From CAZADA01 sp964636945 (GTDB lineage Bacteria; Pseudomonadota; Alphaproteobacteria; Caulobacterales; Maricaulaceae), in NCBI GenBank assembly GCA_964636945.1, contig CAZWVH010000051.1:1-22009 (forward strand): 22,009 bases of DNA, given 5' to 3'. The number at the start of each line of letters is the position of its first letter. Position 1 is the first letter of the stretch. The notes beneath the pieces were generated by a model. That model searched no databases and was not told the DNA's origin. It saw nothing but the letters and a program-made list of their open reading frames with translations. Shown piece by piece: positions 8,559 through 16,675 of the stretch. A program made the position numbers and the translations under genes.

Positions 8559-8600
8559 CAAGACAAGACGCGCTGCAATGCCCAGCGCGCCTTGTTCTTG
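8559..8600. terminator. Hairpin between convergent genes, probable bidirectional terminator
   Basis: A long stem pairs 8559-8575 with 8583-8600 around a 7-base loop, with one mismatch (8568/8590) and one bulged T near 8595. The inner seven pairs are G+C-rich (GACGCGCTG against CAGCGCGCC). It sits between the stop of the membrane protein (8547) and the stop of rpoH (8627), where both transcripts must end. Neither side shows a strong T-run, so it may act mainly as a 3' stabiliser. Confidence 0.55.
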
Positions 8601-8626
8601 TTGAAGCCTTTGGAAAGCCAATAACG

Positions 8627-9517
8627 CTAGTGTTCGGCGTAGAGTCCGCGATCCTCGGCCGCCGCGCGCATGGCCTTTTGGAGCTTCTCGAATGCGCGCA
8701 CCTCAATTTGTCGCACCCGCTCGCGGCTCACGCCATAGACAGTGGACAGTTCTTCAAGCGTTTTTGGTTCGTCCACCAGGCGACGCTCAGTGATGATATG
8801 GCGTTCACGATCGTTCAGTTCGCCCATCGCGGCTTCCAGCATTTCCATGCGGGTGTCGAACTCGTCGGAATTGACCAAAGTCTCTTCCTGACTGTCGCTT
8901 TCGTCCAGCAACCAGTCCTGCCATTCCGCCTCAGAGTCCGACCGCAGCGGCGCATTCAAGGATGAGTCACCGCCCGACATGCGCCGGTTCATGGAAATCA
9001 CATCGTCTTCGGAAACGTCGAGCTTCGTTGCGATGGATTTGACTTGGTCTGGTTTCAGATCCCCGTCTTCAATCGCTTGCATTTGGCCTTTGAGTCGGCG
9101 CAGGTTGAAAAAGAGCTTCTTCTGCGCTGCGGTGGTGCCCATCTTGACGAGGCTCCAGGAGCGCAAAATGTATTCCTGAATCGAGGCGCGGATCCACCAC
9201 ATCGCGTATGTCGCGAGCCGGAATCCCTTGTCAGGGTCGAATTTTTTCACGGCCTGCATCAGGCCCACATTGCCTTCGGAGATCACTTCACCCATGGGCA
9301 GTCCATAACCGCGATAGCCCATGGCGATTTTCGCCACGAGACGCAAATGACTGGTCACCATTTTGTGCGCAGCTTCGCTGTCATGGTGTTCTTTCCACGC
9401 TTTGGCCAGCATGAACTCTTCGTCCTTGGCCAGCATGGGAAACTTTCGAATTTCCGACAAATAGCGCGATAACCCGGCTTCGGGCGTTATCGCCAATGTC
9501 ATTGCTTGATTAGCCAT
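8627..9517 (-). CDS. rpoH: RNA polymerase sigma factor RpoH (sigma-32)
   Basis: A 296-residue sigma-70-family factor that directs RNA polymerase to heat-shock promoters. Region 2 is clear ('HLRLVAKIAMGYRGYGLP...EGNVGLMQAVKKFDP...RLATYAMWWIRASIQEYILRSW'). The RpoH box 'QKKLFFNLR' (132-140), which marks sigma-32 and is used for chaperone and FtsH control, follows. Region 4 helix-turn-helix is 'TLEELSTVYGVSRERVRQIE'. The frame opens with an earlier ATG at 9532, but the bases just after it form AAGGAGGG, an ideal ribosome-binding site for the ATG at 9517 ('MANQAMTLAI'), so 9517 is taken as the start. In many alphaproteobacteria rpoH directly follows rluD; here other genes separate them. No heat-shock-type promoter could be assigned confidently upstream. 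Confidence 0.96.
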   Translation of the reverse strand: MANQAMTLAITPEAGLSRYLSEIRKFPMLAKDEEFMLAKAWKEHHDSEAAHKMVTSHLRLVAKIAMGYRGYGLPMGEVISEGNVGLMQAVKKFDPDKGFRLATYAMWWIRASIQEYILRSWSLVKMGTTAAQKKLFFNLRRLKGQMQAIEDGDLKPDQVKSIATKLDVSEDDVISMNRRMSGGDSSLNAPLRSDSEAEWQDWLLDESDSQEETLVNSDEFDTRMEMLEAAMGELNDRERHIITERRLVDEPKTLEELSTVYGVSRERVRQIEVRAFEKLQKAMRAAAEDRGLYAEH

Positions 9518-9805
9518 CAATCCCTCCTTCACCAGCGCCGAATCAAAGACGGCCGCTGATCATCTGCGTCCCAATACTGGCAACGCGAATTCGCCGATTT
9601 CGATGCAACTTTCGCATGCACACGCAAAGTGGCTGAAGCCGACATTTGTATAAATAAGCAATATTGCGCAGTGCGAAAGGGCCTCACGCACGATGTCACG
9701 CGGTTGTGTCGCGACGCGAGGTAGCCCAATTCCACGTTTTCATGCTTGTATATCACAAATGAATATGTGTTGCACTATTCTCCCTGTTGCGTTGGAGTTG
9801 CCGCC
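9518..9805. other. Divergent intergenic region between rpoH and the PQQ dehydrogenase
   Basis: These 288 bases carry no gene I can support and must hold the promoters of both divergent genes. The centre is AT-rich (around 9645-9665) and contains the perfect 10-base palindrome GCAATATTGC at 9658-9667. A sequence TATAC on the minus strand nearby could be a -10 for rpoH, but no matching -35 is evident. I see no convincing RNA structure. Confidence 0.4.
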
Positions 9806-11266
9806 ATGAATTCGTCTTTGTCCTCAAGTTATCTCACTCTGACTTTGGCGATTGGTGCGATGTCCGCGCCGCAGGCTTCTGCGCAGTTTGCGCTCGGAGA
9901 GGGGCCGGCGGCTGAGCTTTACGAACAAAACTGCGCCTCATGTCATGGTGAAAACGCCGCTGGGGGCGGGGCCAGTTCGTTGATTGACGATGTGTGGGAT
10001 TACGGCGCTAGCGACGCGGAAATCTTTCAAATCATTGACGAAGGCGCGCCTCTAGCTGGCATGCCGGCCTATGGCGCAACCATGTCGGACGAGCAGATCC
10101 GTTCGCTGGTGATTTATTTGCGAGAGGCGCGATATTTGGCTGAAGGCCAACGGATCAGCGCTGAAACACCTCCCCAAGACGGCGAGCGTTCAACACAGCA
10201 CCATGATTTTGCGTTTGAAACGGTACTCCAGCACCAAGGCATGCTTTGGTCGGTGGAGTTTTTGCCGGACGGGCGCATGGTGGCGTCCGATCGTGGTGGA
10301 GATTTGCTGCTCATCAATCCCGATGGGCAAGTGGTCACGGTCACTGGCGTTCCGGATGTCTGGGCGTTTGGTCAAGGGGGACTGCTTGATATCGGCGTTC
10401 ATCCTGACCATGCCGAAAATGGTTGGATTTACTTATCGTTCAGCCATGCGATTGAGGTCGACGGCGAAGAGCGCGGCATGACCAAAATTGTGCGTGGCCG
10501 GATTCGCGATGGAGCATGGGTGGACGAAGAGCTGATCTTTGAAGCCCCCGAGCAGTCCTACCTGCCAACCCGCCATCATTTCGGCACGCGCTTGGTGTTT
10601 TCGGATGGCTATGTCTTCTTCGGCATTGGCGATCGCGGTCGCCAGGATATGGCGCAGGATCTGAGCGTTCCCAACGGCAAGATCCATCGCATTCACGACG
10701 ACGGACGCATCCCGCAAGACAATCCATTTTTGGATCAGGACGGAGCGTTCCCCACGATTTGGACCTACGGCAATCGCAATCCGCAGGGCTTGGTCTTGCA
10801 CCCCAATGGCAATCTTTACGAGACGGAACATGGTCCGCGCGGGGGCGACGAGCTCAATCTGATTGTGCGCGGGGCGAATTATGGCTGGCCGATCGCCACT
10901 TTCGGGATGAATTATAGTGGGACGCCGATCACCAGCAATATCACCGCGCCAGGCGTCACAGATCCTGTCTGGCAATGGACGCCTGTCATTGCTGCATGCG
11001 GATTGACTGTGGGCGCAGGCGAGGCCTTTCCGCAGTGGCGGGGCGATCTGTTCGCCGGCGGCTTGTCAGCCGAACTGGTTCAGCGCATTCGTTTGGGCGA
11101 AAACGGTGAAGTGATTGAACGCGAAAACATTCTCAAGGGCGAGGGACGGGTGCGTGACGTGATCACCGGGCCGGGCGGCGATCTCTATGTCATCATCAAT
11201 GGCGGCCGTCGTGACGACACCCAAAGTTGGGTGATGCGACTGAGCCCTGCTGAAGATGAAGCATAG
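9806..11266 (+). CDS. Exported cytochrome c - PQQ-dependent sugar dehydrogenase fusion
   Basis: A 486-residue periplasmic protein. After a signal peptide (about 1-27, 'APQASA') comes a class I cytochrome c domain (about 32-108) with heme motif C43-A-S-C46-H47 and probable axial M86 ('LAGMPAYG'). From about residue 130 follows a six-bladed soluble aldose sugar dehydrogenase / GSDH domain: 'GMLWSVEFLPDGRMVASDRGG', 'GGLLDIGVHPDH', 'HHFGTRLVF', 'YGNRNPQGLVLHPNG', 'TEHGPRGGDELN', 'NYGWP'. Such enzymes oxidise aldoses with PQQ; the built-in cytochrome would carry electrons toward the respiratory chain. The reading frame is open back to 9746, but ATG 9806 begins the signal peptide and has GGAG about ten bases upstream. 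PQQ synthesis genes are not in the window. Its stop lies 6 bases from the stop of the convergent neighbour. Confidence 0.88.
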   Translation: MNSSLSSSYLTLTLAIGAMSAPQASAQFALGEGPAAELYEQNCASCHGENAAGGGASSLIDDVWDYGASDAEIFQIIDEGAPLAGMPAYGATMSDEQIRSLVIYLREARYLAEGQRISAETPPQDGERSTQHHDFAFETVLQHQGMLWSVEFLPDGRMVASDRGGDLLLINPDGQVVTVTGVPDVWAFGQGGLLDIGVHPDHAENGWIYLSFSHAIEVDGEERGMTKIVRGRIRDGAWVDEELIFEAPEQSYLPTRHHFGTRLVFSDGYVFFGIGDRGRQDMAQDLSVPNGKIHRIHDDGRIPQDNPFLDQDGAFPTIWTYGNRNPQGLVLHPNGNLYETEHGPRGGDELNLIVRGANYGWPIATFGMNYSGTPITSNITAPGVTDPVWQWTPVIAACGLTVGAGEAFPQWRGDLFAGGLSAELVQRIRLGENGEVIERENILKGEGRVRDVITGPGGDLYVIINGGRRDDTQSWVMRLSPAEDEA

Positions 11267-11272
11267 CGGCGA

Positions 11273-12196
11273 CTAGGCGGTTTGGGCCGCATCCTTTGCC
11301 GCAAGCTGGCGATAAGCTTCTTGGCGTTCCTCATCAGTGTCAAAGCCGTCCCATTCGAACGGTTTGTCGCGCTTTTCGCCGTCAATCCATTCACCGTAGT
11401 TTTCCAGGCGGTGACGAACCACCCAGTCGAACGCTCGTTCGTCAACGGAAATATCCACAAGCTTGATACCCACTTCATGGGGAAGCACGCAAATCGCGGC
11501 GACAAAATCGATGATTTCGCGAAGTTCAACCATGCTATACAGCATGTTTTGTTGCATAGTCCTTCTGATTAAAAACAGCCGGAACAGGCAGTATCCCAAG
11601 TATATCGCTTCGATCATGCGGGCGTAGACTTCATAGGTGCGTTCCGCATAATCATGCGGATTCAGGACGTGCTTGATACGCTCATCGTCATCATTGGGCG
11701 AAAGCAGAGAAACCCGGTCTTGCAGCGCACTGTAGCGCCCTAAATATCGTAATGTCCTGACTTGTTCGAATCGTTCCAACAAGGAGAACTCAAATATGAT
11801 CTTTTCGATCAGGCTTTCATAATTAGTTTCTTGATAGCCCAACATGGTGTTGTGAATTGCCAAGTGACACTGGACGGCAGCAGTTGAACTGCCCAGTGCT
11901 TTCCATTCGGCGTCCGGTTGACCTCTCGGGCTGAGAAAATCCTTAAAAGCCGCGCTGCCAATAGTTTTGCCAAGCTGGTGCACAACTGCGTAGTCTTGCC
12001 TTACGCGGCGTGAGGTCCAGTAGATGCCTATGAAGCGGAGCTGAGTTTTTTTGTCTTGTGTGGCACGTTTTGCCTTTTGATTACTGATATAGGCGACAAT
12101 AAATAACGCAATTGCTGCCATAAATGCAAGAGTTTCACCCTGATCTGCAAAGAACTGATACCAAAAGCTATCGCGAATATCTCCGTATTGTTTCAC
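11273..12196 (-). CDS. Membrane-anchored protein of unknown function, paralogue A
   Basis: A 307-residue protein I cannot assign. One hydrophobic helix near residues 20-39 is followed by a basic stretch ('QKAKRATQDKK'), so most of the protein should be cytosolic by the positive-inside rule. It is clearly related along its whole length to the next gene upstream (12240-13163, also 307 residues): shared runs include 'EKIIFEFSLL', 'GRYSALQDRVSLL', 'AFDWVV' and 'KPFEWDG'. No catalytic motif, nucleotide-binding loop or DNA-binding motif is visible. The GTG start at 12196 has GGAGGAGG directly upstream. It is 43 bases downstream of its paralogue on the same strand, so the two form an operon. Base composition is AT-richer than the rluD and serA regions, which hints at acquisition from elsewhere. 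Confidence 0.75.
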   Translation of the reverse strand: MKQYGDIRDSFWYQFFADQGETLAFMAAIALFIVAYISNQKAKRATQDKKTQLRFIGIYWTSRRVRQDYAVVHQLGKTIGSAAFKDFLSPRGQPDAEWKALGSSTAAVQCHLAIHNTMLGYQETNYESLIEKIIFEFSLLERFEQVRTLRYLGRYSALQDRVSLLSPNDDDERIKHVLNPHDYAERTYEVYARMIEAIYLGYCLFRLFLIRRTMQQNMLYSMVELREIIDFVAAICVLPHEVGIKLVDISVDERAFDWVVRHRLENYGEWIDGEKRDKPFEWDGFDTDEERQEAYRQLAAKDAAQTA

Positions 12197-12239
12197 GTCC
12201 TCCTCCCAATGGATATCGAAACATCACTTTCAAAGCGCA

Positions 12240-13163
12240 CTATGTCACGGTTCTTTGAGCCAGATTTCGGTGAGCTTCTTCGCGTTCGGCTTCGTTGGTG
12301 TATCCGTCCCACTCAAAGGGCTTTTTCTTGTTTTTCAGGTCGCCATCAAGCCACTTTGGCGAGTCCTCTAAGTGATACCTAACCACCCAGTCGAAAGCCC
12401 GCGGGTCAATCGGTAGCGCGGAAAGTTCAATCCCCGCCTTTTCAGGGTGCATACAATTTTTGGCAACTTCGTCCATAATGTCGCGCAACTCATTCATCCG
12501 CGAGGACAACCCTTTCGCCATGTTCTTATGCAAAACCAAACTCAAAAGACGGTATCCTAGGAAAATTCCTTCAACCATTCGAGCATATATTTCAAATGTT
12601 TGTGTAATGAAGTGTTTTGGGTCAACAACATCCTTAAGTCTCTCATCCTCTTTGTAGGGGATTAAAAGCGAAACGCGGTCCTGAAGGGCGCTATATCGAC
12701 CATAGTACTTAAGCGTGCGGATCTGTTCGTGGTCGTCAAGGAGAGAAAATTCAAAGATAATTTTTTCCATTAATGCATCGTCGTTTTTCCAGGTTTGTTG
12801 AAAGCCATATAAAGTGTTATGTACAATTTGGCGGCATTTGTCGGAGCCGGAAATATGGCCTAGATTGCTCCAGCTCACACCATCCGATCGCGTTGCCGCA
12901 TTGATTATTTCTCGAAATGGTTCACTGTGTAGCGTTTCATCCAATTGGCGGATAACTGAAAAGTCTTGTCTAACTCGATTGGATGCGTTGTAAAATATCC
13001 AGTAACGCGCTGTGGTTTTTTTGTCTTGGCGTTCCTTGTGGCGACGCCAGAGTTCATAAGCATAAGCGGCGAGCAAGATTAAGGCAGCGATCGAGCCGCC
13101 GATAATCTCCCCTTGTTCGCTGAGAACGCGATAGAAATCGTTGGTTTCGCTGAACATTGCCAT
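12240..13163 (-). CDS. Membrane-anchored protein of unknown function, paralogue B
   Basis: The upstream member of a tandem pair, 307 residues like its neighbour at 11273-12196 and with the same plan: a short N-terminal tail, one helix near 19-39, a basic 'WRRHKERQDKK' stop-transfer stretch and a long soluble domain. Conserved between the two are 'RVRQD', 'EKIIFEFSLL', 'GRYSALQDRVSLL', 'YARM', 'ELR', 'AFDWVVR' and 'KPFEWDG'. No known enzymatic or binding motif stands out. Parts of the gene are only about 35-42% G+C (12541-12660), against about two-thirds G+C in a comparable line of rluD (13501-13560). Two in-frame ATG codons (13163 and 13157) are possible starts; the first is used because the GGGG site does not decide between them. 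It follows rluD by 101 bases on the same strand. Confidence 0.75.
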   Translation of the reverse strand: MAMFSETNDFYRVLSEQGEIIGGSIAALILLAAYAYELWRRHKERQDKKTTARYWIFYNASNRVRQDFSVIRQLDETLHSEPFREIINAATRSDGVSWSNLGHISGSDKCRQIVHNTLYGFQQTWKNDDALMEKIIFEFSLLDDHEQIRTLKYYGRYSALQDRVSLLIPYKEDERLKDVVDPKHFITQTFEIYARMVEGIFLGYRLLSLVLHKNMAKGLSSRMNELRDIMDEVAKNCMHPEKAGIELSALPIDPRAFDWVVRYHLEDSPKWLDGDLKNKKKPFEWDGYTNEAEREEAHRNLAQRTVT

Positions 13164-13264
13164 TCGCCCCGTCTTTGCTTGCCGCGGTCGTACCGTGCAT
13201 AAACGTGCACCGCAACAAAATCAGGACAAACTCTCGCCAGAAGTGATCGCGATGCGTCGGTCGC

Positions 13265-14317
13265 TCACAGCAATTCAAGGAATTTGATCAATCTTTGCAT
13301 GTCCTTAGGCGGCGGCGTTTCAAAGCGCATGGCCTCGCCGGTTGCCGGATGATCAAAGCCGAGCACTGCGGCGTGGAGCGCCTGACGGCGAAATTCGCGC
13401 AACACGCGCTCGCCGCCTTGACCGTCGGTCTGCTGAGCCAAAGCGCGTCCCCCCTTGCCGTAAAGCGGGTCACCCAAGAGCGGCGCGCCCAAATGCGCCA
13501 TATGCGCGCGGATTTGGTGGGTTCGGCCGGTTTCCAGCCGGCACTCGACGAGCGCGGCTTGAGGCGTGCCCACCGGCTGGTTGGGTTCTTGCCCGTAGGT
13601 GCTCAGCGTTTGGTAATTGGTGATGGCCACTTTGCCTTTGCCTTCGTGGTCGACCGACAGCACGGCTTGTTTGCGCCGGTCGCCGTCCGAACGCGCGAGT
13701 CGCGTTTCAATCCGTCCCGATCTCGGGCTTGGCGCACCACGCGTGCAGGCCAGATAAGCGCGCTCCAAGGAGTGTGTGGCAAACTGAGCCGCAAGGCCCT
13801 GGTGGGCTGCGTCCGTTTTGGCGACCACCATCACGCCTGAGGTGTCCTTGTCCAGGCGATGAACGATGCCCGGACGCTCCACGCCGCCAATGCCCGACAG
13901 TGATCCAGCACAATGGTGCAACAGGGCGTTCACCAATGTGCCTGACCAATTGCCCACCGCCGGATGGACCGCCATGCCCACCGCTTTGTCGATGACAATG
14001 AGGGACTGGTCTTCATAAAGCACGGAGAGGAGAAGGTCTTCCGGCTTGGGGATTGCTGGGGCAGGGGCGGGAATGGTGAGAGAATAGGCGCAGCCCGCCT
14101 GGACTTTAGCGGAGGGGTCTGTGAGCACGGCGTCATTGGCTGTCAAATGGCCCGCCTCAATAAGAGCTTTGTATCGCGAGCGCGACAAATCCGGCCATAG
14201 CTGACTGAGCCAGCGATCGACCCGTCCGCCACTGTTCTCGATTTCAGCGGTGTGAACGCGAACCTCGCCCGTGGGCTCGTTGCTTGATTGGTTTTGCGTA
14301 GGCGCGATATCTGGCAT
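13265..14317 (-). CDS. rluD: RluA-family 23S rRNA pseudouridine synthase, RluD type
   Basis: A 350-residue enzyme that isomerises uridines to pseudouridine, in the RluD case at positions of helix 69 of 23S rRNA. An S4 RNA-binding domain (about 32-80, 'RVDRWLSQLWPDLSRSRYKAL') precedes the catalytic domain. The nucleophile is D156 in 'HRLDKDTSG', and 'LETGRTHQIRAHMAHLGAPLLGD' is the family's second hallmark. There is an N-terminal extension of about 25 residues. The ATG at 14317 has no strong ribosome-binding site but gives the only sensible start. It is divergent from the small membrane protein at 14369. In related bacteria rpoH usually follows directly; here the paralogous pair comes next. 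RluA members are hard to tell apart by sequence alone, so RluD rests partly on context. Confidence 0.9.
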   Translation of the reverse strand: MPDIAPTQNQSSNEPTGEVRVHTAEIENSGGRVDRWLSQLWPDLSRSRYKALIEAGHLTANDAVLTDPSAKVQAGCAYSLTIPAPAPAIPKPEDLLLSVLYEDQSLIVIDKAVGMAVHPAVGNWSGTLVNALLHHCAGSLSGIGGVERPGIVHRLDKDTSGVMVVAKTDAAHQGLAAQFATHSLERAYLACTRGAPSPRSGRIETRLARSDGDRRKQAVLSVDHEGKGKVAITNYQTLSTYGQEPNQPVGTPQAALVECRLETGRTHQIRAHMAHLGAPLLGDPLYGKGGRALAQQTDGQGGERVLREFRRQALHAAVLGFDHPATGEAMRFETPPPKDMQRLIKFLELL

Positions 14318-14368
14318 AGCAAGCCGATCTAGCGCCGCACTGGCATGTTACGCAATGAAGGATCGCTG

Positions 14369-14752
14369 ATGACTACGCCCGGGTCAGATCTCCCTCCATC
14401 GCCGCTTTCAGGGCTGATGGCCACGCCTATGTCGCGAGCCTTGGTGATGGCGATCGTGATCATGACGCTGGCGATCGCGTTTTTGTCCGGCATGATCGTG
14501 GCGCGCCTCGTGTCACCGGCAAGCGGCGGAGCGCCGGCGGGCGATGTGCGAAGCGGGGAATTGGCGCGAATAGAAGTCCAGTTGCCGTCCGGCGCCAGCG
14601 TTCTGCGCGAGGACGTCAATGGCGACCGGTTCACGGTGATCTATCAAACAGCGGCCGGCAACCGTGAAGTGATTGTGCTTCCTGCTCCGCGCCGGCCCTC
14701 GCGGGTGGTTTACTTGATCGGTGCGACCGAGGCGGACGTTGACAGCGAGTGA
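14369..14752 (+). CDS. Small single-pass membrane protein (DUF6476-like)
   Basis: A 127-residue protein with a proline/serine-rich N-terminus, one hydrophobic helix (about residues 24-48, 'ALVMAIVIMTLAIAFLSGMIVARL') and a small soluble domain ('EVQLPSGASVLREDVNGDRFTVIYQTAAGNREVIVL'). It resembles the small uncharacterised inner-membrane proteins (DUF6476) encoded divergently from rluD in alphaproteobacteria; the family name is from memory and only moderately sure. The start at 14369 is chosen over ATG 14345 because AAGGA (14358-14362) lies six bases upstream. No function is known to me. Its start is 51 bases from the rluD start, so the two share a promoter region. Confidence 0.75.
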   Translation: MTTPGSDLPPSPLSGLMATPMSRALVMAIVIMTLAIAFLSGMIVARLVSPASGGAPAGDVRSGELARIEVQLPSGASVLREDVNGDRFTVIYQTAAGNREVIVLPAPRRPSRVVYLIGATEADVDSE

Positions 14753-14825
14753 GATCATGGTTCGTGGAGCATCGCCGCACTTGACCTGAGCGATATACGG
14801 CCCGGCGCGCCAGACGGAGTTTTCC

Positions 14826-16559
14826 ATGACCGCAAAGAATAAGAGCCCGATTGTCACACGTCGACGCGTCCTAACGGCCGGCGGCGCGCTTACCGCGGGG
14901 CTCGGTCTGAGCGCTTGCGGCGATGGTGATGAGCCGCCGCAAACGCCGGTGCTCGCTGGCTTTGAACATGGTGTGGCGAGTGGCGACCCGCTGAGTGATC
15001 GTGTGATTTTGTGGACGCGCATTTCGCCGAAGGATCCCACCGTCGACAGACTCTCGGTTACGTGGCAAGTGGCGGCGGACGCCGACTTTGCCCGGGTCGT
15101 CGCGCAAGGCGTGGTGGATACTGGTGTGGTCAGGGACTGGACGGTGAAGGTCGACGCCGCTGGGCTGGTCCCTGGAACTGAGTATTTTTATCGGTTCAGT
15201 TTTGGCGAGCACACTTCGCCTGTGGGCCGCACGAAGACCCTGGCTGAGGGCCGGCTGGACCGGCTGCGTTTGGCGGTGTTTTCGTGTTCAAATTTTCCCT
15301 TTGGTTATTTCAATGCCTATCGCCATTTTGCCGATGGCGAGCCCGTGGACGCCGTGTTGCACCTGGGGGATTACTTTTACGAGTATGGCCCCAACGGCTA
15401 TGGCGGTGAAGCGGGCGCGCGCCTCGACCGCAATCATGAGCCGGCCAGAGAAGTGAATGCGCTGGGCGATTATCGCCGTCGTCACGCCCAATACAAACGT
15501 GATCCTGACCTGCAAGCCGCTCACGCCGCCGCGCCGTGGATCACCATTTGGGATGACCATGAAAGCGCCAACAATGCCTGGGCGACCGGGGCGGAGAACC
15601 ACAACCCCGATCAAGGCGAAGGCGAGTGGAGCGCGCGCAAATCCGACGCGGTGCGCGCCTATCTTGAGTGGATGCCCATCCGCGAGCCCCAAGCAGGCCG
15701 GGCTCGTGAAGCCATTTGGCGCCGGTTCGAATTTGGCGACCTGGCGACACTGATCATGTTGGAGACCCGGCTGACGGCCCGTTCGCCGGAGATCTCTCTC
15801 AGCGACTTGTTGGTTCCCGTCGATGCGCAGGATGGCGATCCGGAAATGCTGGCTGAGGTGAACCGTTTCTTGCGAGACGAGGTGGGCGATCCGTCGCGCA
15901 CGCTGCTGGGCGATGAGCAACTGAACTGGGTGCGCCAATCGCTCACCGCGTCCCGTGAGGCGGGAAAGCCGTGGCAAATCTTAGGAAATCAAGTGATCCT
16001 GGCCCGCGTCAACGCCCCAAATTTTGCAAAGGCCACACCGTTCTATGTGCGTGAGTTGGCAAAGCGTGACGAGTTGGCTTGGGCCTATTTCCAACTGAGC
16101 CGCTTCAACATCCCGATAAACTTGGATTCTTGGGACGGCTTTCCCGCTGAGCGCGAGCGGCTTTACGCTGCGGCCAAACAGGCAGACGCCAATTTGATCG
16201 CGTTCACCGGCGACACGCACAATTTTTGGGCCAATGAACTGCTTGCCCAAGATGGTGCGCGCATGGGCTCGGAGTTCGGAACCTCGTCAGTGACATCGCC
16301 TTCGGCGTTTGAGCGCCTTCGAGCGCCAGGACTGCACGCGGGCCGATTGGTGGAATTGGCCAATGATGACGTCTTTCTTCACGAGCCCTATGATCGCGGC
16401 TATCTGCTCGCGAACATCACTCGCGAAGCTGTGAGTGTTGATTATATCAAGCTGAGTACGGTCACTGATCGTGAGTTCTCGGCAAAGGTCGCCTATCGCT
16501 TTACAGCCACCCCAAAGGACGGCCAGGATGCTGGAAAGCTTAGACGTGAGAGGGTTTAG
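14826..16559 (+). CDS. phoD: Alkaline phosphatase D (PhoD), Tat-exported lipoprotein
   Basis: A 577-residue metallophosphoesterase that releases phosphate from monoesters and diesters outside the cytoplasm. The N-terminus has a twin-arginine motif (R12-R14, 'TRRRVLTAGG') and then a lipobox 'LSAC' with C31, so it should leave folded through Tat and be lipid-anchored. An N-terminal Fn3-like PhoD domain begins 'FEHGVASGDPLSDRVILWTR'. The catalytic domain shows 'HLGDYFYEYG' (H179, D182), 'WDDHE' (242-246) and 'GDTHNFW' (G462-W468), the metal-binding sites for the Ca/Fe centre of PhoD. The ATG at 14826 has GGAG six bases upstream. PhoD genes are commonly induced by phosphate starvation through a Pho box, but I see no clear Pho box in the 73 bases upstream. 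Confidence 0.92.
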   Translation: MTAKNKSPIVTRRRVLTAGGALTAGLGLSACGDGDEPPQTPVLAGFEHGVASGDPLSDRVILWTRISPKDPTVDRLSVTWQVAADADFARVVAQGVVDTGVVRDWTVKVDAAGLVPGTEYFYRFSFGEHTSPVGRTKTLAEGRLDRLRLAVFSCSNFPFGYFNAYRHFADGEPVDAVLHLGDYFYEYGPNGYGGEAGARLDRNHEPAREVNALGDYRRRHAQYKRDPDLQAAHAAAPWITIWDDHESANNAWATGAENHNPDQGEGEWSARKSDAVRAYLEWMPIREPQAGRAREAIWRRFEFGDLATLIMLETRLTARSPEISLSDLLVPVDAQDGDPEMLAEVNRFLRDEVGDPSRTLLGDEQLNWVRQSLTASREAGKPWQILGNQVILARVNAPNFAKATPFYVRELAKRDELAWAYFQLSRFNIPINLDSWDGFPAERERLYAAAKQADANLIAFTGDTHNFWANELLAQDGARMGSEFGTSSVTSPSAFERLRAPGLHAGRLVELANDDVFLHEPYDRGYLLANITREAVSVDYIKLSTVTDREFSAKVAYRFTATPKDGQDAGKLRRERV

Positions 16560-16593
16560 CGGTTGCATGTGTGCTAGGTGTTGGACCTTGGCC

Positions 16594-16622
16594 CTGTCAT
16601 TGGCTTCAACTTTGAGTATACA
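16594..16622 (+). promoter_or_regulatory. Possible sigma-70-type promoter
   Basis: CTGTCA (16594-16599) and TATACA (16617-16622) are separated by 17 bases and match the housekeeping consensus at four of six positions each. It lies about 55 bases before the start at 16676, a plausible place for a promoter of that gene. Such matches occur by chance, so this is tentative. Confidence 0.3.
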
Positions 16623-16675
16623 ACGTGTTCCGAGCGCGCCTTGCCGGCGTCAAAGATTTGCAAAAGGGGAACGGG

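Noticed and set aside
9518..9805. Heat-shock (sigma-32) promoter for rpoH
   Set aside because: I searched the minus strand for CTTG and a CYTAT-like -10 at proper spacing and found no convincing pair.
15288..15977. 229-residue open frame on the minus strand
   Set aside because: It is antisense to the phoD catalytic domain, whose motifs are intact; the antisense protein shows no family pattern.
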